Source: Candidatus Minthosoma equi (lineage in GTDB: Bacteria; Bacteroidota; Bacteroidia; Bacteroidales; Bacteroidaceae). From it: a DNA stretch of 64,000 nt. Made by a program: the position numbers and the translations under genes. Below, in pieces: positions 60,865 to 64,000 of this stretch (within the stretch, counting starts at the first letter, position 1; the number at the start of each line of letters is the position of its first letter). The notes beneath the pieces were generated by a model. That model did no database searches, had not been told where the DNA came from, and saw nothing but the letters and a program-made list of their open reading frames with translations. The DNA is taken from contig JAGHUI010000023.1 in assembly GCA_018064885.1 (NCBI GenBank), positions 62,001 through 126,000 of the forward strand. The letters are read 5' to 3'.

Positions 60865-63657
60865 ATGAGCGAATACAACGACGACGAAATTCTCAACGAG
60901 GGAACGGAAAACCTCGATGAGATGAACAATAACGAGGAAGGCGGAGTGCTTGAAGAAAGCGCTTCACCTTCTTCTGGCTTACCTCCAAAGTCGGATTATG
61001 ATCCTACGAAGACAAAGGACAGCATCACCCACCACCTTTCTGGCATGTACCAGAACTGGTTTCTGGACTATGCCTCCTACGTTATTCTCGAACGTGCTGT
61101 GCCATACATCATGGATGGTTTGAAGCCTGTGCAGCGACGTATTCTCCATTCCATGAAACGAATGGACGACGGACGCTATTGCAAGGTGGCAAACATTGTG
61201 GGACACACTATGCAGTTCCATCCTCATGGCGACGCTTCCATCAAGGATGCTCTCGTGCAGATGGGACAGAAGAACCTGCTCATCGATTGCCAGGGTAACT
61301 GGGGAAACATCCTTACTGGTGACGACGCAGCGGCTGCACGTTACATTGAGGCACGACTCTCTAAGTTTGCACTTGATGTAGTGTTCAATCCAAAGACTAC
61401 AGAATGGAAAATGTCCTACGACGGACGCAACAAGGAACCAATCTCCTTGCCAGTCAAGTTCCCGCTCCTCCTCGCTCAGGGAGTGGAAGGCATTGCTGTT
61501 GGATTGAACTCCAAGATTCTCCCTCATAATTTCAATGAACTATGCGATGCTGCCATTCATTATCTGCACGATGAACCGTTCCAGATCTATCCTGATTTCC
61601 AGACAGGAGGCAGCATTGATGTTTCTAAGTATAATGATGGTCAGCGAGGCGGTTCTGTGCGTGTTCGTGCCAAGATCGAGAAGCGCGACAGCAAGACACT
61701 CGCTATTACTGAGATTCCTTTCGGCAAGACAACAGGCTCGCCTTCTCATCCAAGCCAATTCATAGACTCTATTCTCAAGGCTATTGAAAAAGGAAAGATT
61801 AAAGCTCGCAAGGTGGAGGACATGACTGCAGCTGGTGTGGAAATCATCGTTCATCTCATGCCTGGAGCTTCCTCAGACAAGACCATCGATGCTCTCTATG
61901 CATTTACAGATTGTGAAATAAGCATATCCCCAAACTGCTGCGTTATTGACGACAGAACGCCTAAGTTCCTAACTGTTAGTGATGTGCTTCGCAAATCTGT
62001 TGATAATACAAAATATCTTATCCGTCGCGAATTGGAGATCCGCCGTGATGAACTGCTTGAACAACTGCACTTTGCTTCTCTTGAAAAAATCTTCATTGAG
62101 GAGCGCATATATAAGGGCAAGGAATTCGAGAACGCTCCAAACATGGATGCTGCCATTGCTTATGTTGACAAGCGTTTGGAACCTTTCAAGAAAGATTTTG
62201 TTCGTGAAGTTACTCGTGATGACATCCTTCGACTGATGGAAATCAAGATGGCTCGCATCCTTAAGTTCAACAAGGATAAGGCTGACGAGAATATGGCAAA
62301 GATCAAGGCTGAACTTGAGCAGATTGCCCGCGATCTTAACAACCTCATTGAAGTTACTGCCGACTGGTTCCGATTCCTCCAGAAGAAATACGGTGCAGAC
62401 CACCCTCGTCTCACTGAGATTCGCAACTTTGACACCATTCAGGCTGCCACCGTTGCCGAAGCAAACCAGAAACTTTACATCAACCGTGCTGAAGGTTTCA
62501 TCGGCACAAGTCTTAAAAAGGACGAATTCATATGCAACTGCTCCGACATTGACGACATTATCATCTTCTACAAAGATGGAACATACAAAGTCATCAAGGT
62601 TGCAGAAAAGGTGTTCATTGGCGAAACGGAGCGAAGCAAAGCAGAGAAACGCAAGGTTGAAGTCATCCATGTAGCTGTATTTAAGAAAAATGACACACGC
62701 ACCATATACAATGCAACTTACAAGGACGGTGCAACAGGTGTAACCTACATAAAGCGTTTCAATGTGCCAAGTGTCACTCGCGATCGTGAATATGACGTAA
62801 CTCTTGGTACTCCAAAATCAAAGATAACTTGGTTCTCTGCCAACAGCAACGGCGAAGCAGAAATAATCAAAGTAACTCTCAAGCCACAGGAGAAACTGAA
62901 GAAGCTTGTATTTGAAAAGGATTTCAGCGAAGTAGATATCAAGGGAAGAACAGCCCGCGGTAACCAATTGACCAAAAACGAAATTTTCCGTATCCAGCTC
63001 AAAGCACACGGAGGCAGCACTCTTGGCGGTCGCAAGGTTTGGTGGGATCCAGATGTTCAGCGCATCAACTACGATGAACATGGAGAATATCTTGGCGAGT
63101 TCCACAATGGTGATCAGATTCTCGTAATCCTTCCAAATGGAGACTATTACCTCACCAATTTCGACACGAACAACCACTACGAGCAGAACATACTGCGCAT
63201 TGAGAAGTTCAAGCCAAAGAAGGTGTGGACTGCCGTTCTCTGGGATGCAGACAATCAGAACCAGCCATACATCAAGCGTTTCCTCATGGAGGAAGCAAAA
63301 AAAACTCAAAACTTCCTTGGCGACAATACAGACAGTAAACTCATCCTTCTTACCGACACGCCATTCCCACGCTTGCAACTCACATTCCTCGAACCAGACA
63401 CGTTCCGCGGTCCTTTAGAATTGGATGCAGAGGAATACATTGCAATAAAAGGTTTCAAGGCAAAAGGCAAGCGACTCACTACATACGCTCTTGATCAAGT
63501 TACAGAACTTGAGCCAACACGTTTCCCTGAGAACGAAAATGAGAATGATGACGACAACGGAAGCGGCGAAGAGGTTCCTGAAGTCATCGATCCTGATGAG
63601 GGAAAGAGTGATAGTGACATCCGTGATGAAATAACAGGTCAGTTAAGATTGTTCTAA
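60865..63657 (+). CDS. parC: Type IIA topoisomerase subunit A (ParC/GyrA-type)
   Basis: 930 aa. Acidic N-terminus, then YASYVILERAVPYIMDGLKP and QRRILHSMKRMDDGRYCKVA. The breakage-reunion site follows: DDAAAARYIEARLSK with the catalytic Tyr at residue 160. LAQGVEGIAVGLNSKILPHN and a coiled tower region precede a short, divergent C-terminal beta-propeller ending in an acidic tail (NENENDDDNGSGEEVPE). Length and propeller look like ParC of Bacteroidetes rather than GyrA, since the repeated GQRGVKG-type boxes are absent. It cuts and passes DNA with ParE. The next gene overlaps its stop by 1 bp. Confidence 0.88.
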   Translation: MSEYNDDEILNEGTENLDEMNNNEEGGVLEESASPSSGLPPKSDYDPTKTKDSITHHLSGMYQNWFLDYASYVILERAVPYIMDGLKPVQRRILHSMKRMDDGRYCKVANIVGHTMQFHPHGDASIKDALVQMGQKNLLIDCQGNWGNILTGDDAAAARYIEARLSKFALDVVFNPKTTEWKMSYDGRNKEPISLPVKFPLLLAQGVEGIAVGLNSKILPHNFNELCDAAIHYLHDEPFQIYPDFQTGGSIDVSKYNDGQRGGSVRVRAKIEKRDSKTLAITEIPFGKTTGSPSHPSQFIDSILKAIEKGKIKARKVEDMTAAGVEIIVHLMPGASSDKTIDALYAFTDCEISISPNCCVIDDRTPKFLTVSDVLRKSVDNTKYLIRRELEIRRDELLEQLHFASLEKIFIEERIYKGKEFENAPNMDAAIAYVDKRLEPFKKDFVREVTRDDILRLMEIKMARILKFNKDKADENMAKIKAELEQIARDLNNLIEVTADWFRFLQKKYGADHPRLTEIRNFDTIQAATVAEANQKLYINRAEGFIGTSLKKDEFICNCSDIDDIIIFYKDGTYKVIKVAEKVFIGETERSKAEKRKVEVIHVAVFKKNDTRTIYNATYKDGATGVTYIKRFNVPSVTRDREYDVTLGTPKSKITWFSANSNGEAEIIKVTLKPQEKLKKLVFEKDFSEVDIKGRTARGNQLTKNEIFRIQLKAHGGSTLGGRKVWWDPDVQRINYDEHGEYLGEFHNGDQILVILPNGDYYLTNFDTNNHYEQNILRIEKFKPKKVWTAVLWDADNQNQPYIKRFLMEEAKKTQNFLGDNTDSKLILLTDTPFPRLQLTFLEPDTFRGPLELDAEEYIAIKGFKAKGKRLTTYALDQVTELEPTRFPENENENDDDNGSGEEVPEVIDPDEGKSDSDIRDEITGQLRLF

Positions 63658-64000
63658 TGACACTACCTATAAATAATATAATATGTAAAGGCTTAGCAAC
63701 GGCAGCAGTGCTGTTGCTAAGTCTTTGTGCTTTTGGGCAGAAAGGTATTGGGGAGAGAACAACAAGCACAGATTCAATTGGCAATGCAAATCGCGAAGTG
63801 ATGCATTCCACCACCTTCGGGCTCATGGGCGTGGCAGCAGTCTATGATTCGTATCTCAGACCTTACATATATGCTGATGGTGTTGATTTCCGCATACAGC
63901 GAGAGACGGCACGAATGACAAACTTGATGGACGGCAGAATATCTAATCAGACATTCCTTGATGTCAACATTGCTGCCGACCTCATGACCGACGGCGGTCC
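63657..64000 (+). CDS. DUF3316-like exported protein, 5' part
   Basis: The ATG at 63657 overlaps the parC stop (TAATGA). 114 codons are visible before the window ends. Signal peptide: LATAAVLLLSLCAFGQ. The mature part reads MHSTTFGLMGVAAVYDSYLR, PYIYADGVDFRIQRETARMT and MDGRISNQTFLDVNIAADLM, similar to the start of DUF3316 proteins of Prevotella. Probably an outer-membrane or periplasmic protein; rest is outside the window. Confidence 0.65.
   Translation, partial: MTLPINNIICKGLATAAVLLLSLCAFGQKGIGERTTSTDSIGNANREVMHSTTFGLMGVAAVYDSYLRPYIYADGVDFRIQRETARMTNLMDGRISNQTFLDVNIAADLMTDGG

Noticed and set aside
61969-62670. 233-aa minus-strand ORF
   Set aside because: Antisense to the topoisomerase gene; no recognisable motif.

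Overview
The window comes from a Bacteroidota genome, most likely Bacteroidales/Prevotellaceae. Three things point there: many promoters of the Bacteroidetes sigma type (TTTG at about -33, TAnnTTTG at about -7), families largely confined to this phylum (DUF4837, DUF5020, DUF4421, DUF3316, OMP_b-brl-type outer-membrane barrels), and weak Shine-Dalgarno signals. The species cannot be fixed from the sequence alone. No database search was run; family names rest on recognised motifs.

Layout. (1) 1-2843, plus strand: a gene tail with its terminator, then two replication-type genes (a DUF4373-like protein and a TOPRIM/DnaB-type primase-helicase). A perfect 14-bp hairpin separates them from the next block. 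(2) 2969-36043, minus strand: a 33-kb exopolysaccharide/capsule locus read from a strong promoter at 36109-36138. It starts with wza and a wzc-type tyrosine kinase. It then carries about ten glycosyltransferases (GT2, GT4, GT32 and another GT-A type), two Wzt-like ATPases but one Wzm permease, a Wzx flippase, a sugar aminotransferase, an IspD-like/SDR/LicD triad, a pyruvyl transferase, a hexapeptide acetyltransferase, an ATP-grasp protein, a GH88-like protein and a GINT1-like propeller. No Wzy polymerase and no initiating phosphoglycosyltransferase was seen. The 3' end (3-7.5 kb) is scarred by recombination: in-frame 9-bp repeat arrays, a duplicated four-helix-bundle gene around an AAA ATPase, and acyltransferase remnants.

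(3) 36152-43155, minus: enzymes for rhamnogalacturonan (CE12-like esterase, GH2, GH105), interrupted by a 57-aa two-cluster ferredoxin and a DUF4837 lipoprotein. (4) 43301-48293, plus: core genes for nucleobase uptake (NCS2 permease plus DUF5020 channel), folP, cdaA (c-di-AMP synthesis) and murF. (5) 48294-53232: a non-core zone with a 67-bp palindrome, a strong candidate for a structured ncRNA with its own promoter and terminator, the stub of a PLD/helicase-type gene, an AT-rich row of small unknown genes including TerB-like and DprA-like proteins, an MNT/HEPN pair plus the remnant of a second one, and a tRNA-Leu. (6) 53312-64000, plus: three outer-membrane barrel proteins, pta-ackA, a parC-type topoisomerase subunit and the start of a DUF3316-like gene.

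The most unusual signals are the strand-symmetric 9-bp arrays inside glycosyltransferases, the structured RNA at about 48.6-48.84 kb with two alternative pairings, and the small-gene island at 48.9-52.8 kb.
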